DNA from: JAPOUP01 sp965201085
GTDB taxonomy: Bacteria; Pseudomonadota; Alphaproteobacteria; Rhodobacterales; Rhodobacteraceae
Assembly (NCBI GenBank): GCA_965201085.1
Contig: CBDAVS010000016.1
Span: 248,001-312,000, forward strand
DNA: 64,000 nt
Reading direction: 5' to 3'
In this document: one piece after another, positions 63,590-64,000 of the stretch
Layout of the letters: every line of letters starts with the position of its first letter
How positions within the stretch are numbered: the stretch's first letter is position 1
The notes under the pieces: model-generated
What the model was told of the DNA's origin: nothing
The model's input: only the letters and a program-made list of their open reading frames with translations
Databases searched by the model: none
Made by a program: the position numbers and the translations under genes

Positions 63590-64000
63590 TTCCGAGTGAG
63601 TGGATCCATAACCTTCTGATCTAACTTCATAAAGCTGGATTTCCAGGAATCCCTGCCGGGAACGCCGCAGCCTGACGCCGAGCGGGTCCGGCGCCCTGCG
63701 CTGTATCGCGTTGGCCTCCGTGACGGTCGGGAAGGGCTCCGCGTCCGGTATGTTCGGTGTCACGGTGTTCCTGACGATGCCCGAGAGGCATCCGAGCAGC
63801 GACCTGAAGCCCTGTGCCGGAAGGCCGTCCGCGGTGAGCTTCGACGAAGCCCTGGATTTGGCGGATTCAGACACTTCCGCCGGGGCCACGACCGACGCGC
63901 GTCCGGCCTCCGCGCCTTCCCAGTCACCGTCGTCGAACAGGACCGGCGCCAGCCTGCGCCTCATCTCGAACTCCACGCACTGGGCCAGCATGCATATGAG
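63590..64000 (-). mobile_element. IS1634-family remnant, copy 2 (runs off the window)
   Basis: The end CTTCCGAGTGAGTGG at 63590 and the sequence inward match 23735 and leftwards of copy 1 almost base for base. The minus-strand frame (63503-63991) encodes MLAQCVEFEMRRRLAPVLFD and GLPAQGFRSLLGCLSGIVRN, then GVRLRRSRQGFLEIQLYEV, of an IS1634-type transposase C-terminus. The element end is 33 bp from operator site 4. Whether the 5' half exists lies outside the window. Confidence 0.78.

Noticed and set aside
1..64000. CRISPR arrays, rRNA genes, riboswitches and prophage structural genes
   Set aside because: I looked for evenly spaced direct repeats, rRNA-like stretches and phage protein motifs on both strands and found none. 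Repeated sequences are explained by IS copies.

Overview
The window looks like a chromosomal segment of an alphaproteobacterium that has undergone heavy insertion-sequence (IS) expansion. The best taxonomic evidence is the conserved block at 23980-30634: rsmI divergent from a penicillin-binding-protein activator lipoprotein gene, followed by glnD and murJ, an order typical of Alphaproteobacteria. A tRNA-Lys(UUU) lies at 32596-32671. About a third of the window is mobile DNA. The ISNCY, IS30, IS256 and IS1634 relics are visibly much more GC-rich than the host genes, and almost all are frameshifted, truncated or lack a catalytic residue. The IS5 copy and a 3.2-kb IS1595-family transposon look intact.

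Layout. 1-289: 5' end of ilvD on the minus strand. 614-3518: ISNCY copy inside an IS256 relic. 3519-4668: non-coding, holding a 43-nt 3' fragment of tRNA-Lys. 4669-5868: Fic-domain gene. 5903-11120: packed IS relics. 11122-17701: six-gene catabolic operon behind a palindromic operator. 17769-23735: IS relics around a lone NAD-dependent epimerase gene. 23980-32671: housekeeping block, Rpn nuclease gene and tRNA-Lys. 33299-36136: IS relics. 36271-43656: catabolic genes, transcribed on both strands. 43705-49329: operator, acetoacetate-decarboxylase-like gene, a three-gene Gld-type ABC exporter and an OppD-type ATPase. 49381-54330: an IlvD/Edd-type dehydratase gene split by an IS5 element and by the IS1595 transposon, which carries a DNA methyltransferase-HNH fusion. 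54331-55718: IS mosaic. 55811-56518: GntR regulator gene. 56570-63466: minus-strand operon for a dipeptide/oligopeptide-type ABC importer, a PpiC-type isomerase and a DapA-type aldolase. 63590-64000: IS1634 relic.

The most interesting system is the set of catabolic and transport genes tied together by one 18-bp palindrome, AATTTGGCATGCCAAATT. It occurs in four upstream regions (11122, 38128, 43705, 63539). One GntR-family regulator gene lies among these genes and is the obvious candidate to bind it. The linked genes encode a membrane di-iron oxygenase, two ThDP enzymes, several SDRs, two PhyH-type oxygenases, a 3-hydroxyacyl-CoA dehydrogenase, an amidohydrolase, an HpcH/HpaI aldolase, a medium-chain alcohol dehydrogenase, an ADC-family protein, a DapA-family aldolase, a dehydratase and a complete peptide/opine-class ABC importer. 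I infer uptake and stepwise oxidation and cleavage of one organic substrate, which I cannot identify. IS insertions have broken part of the pathway: the dehydratase is destroyed and the DapA-type aldolase has an in-frame amber codon.
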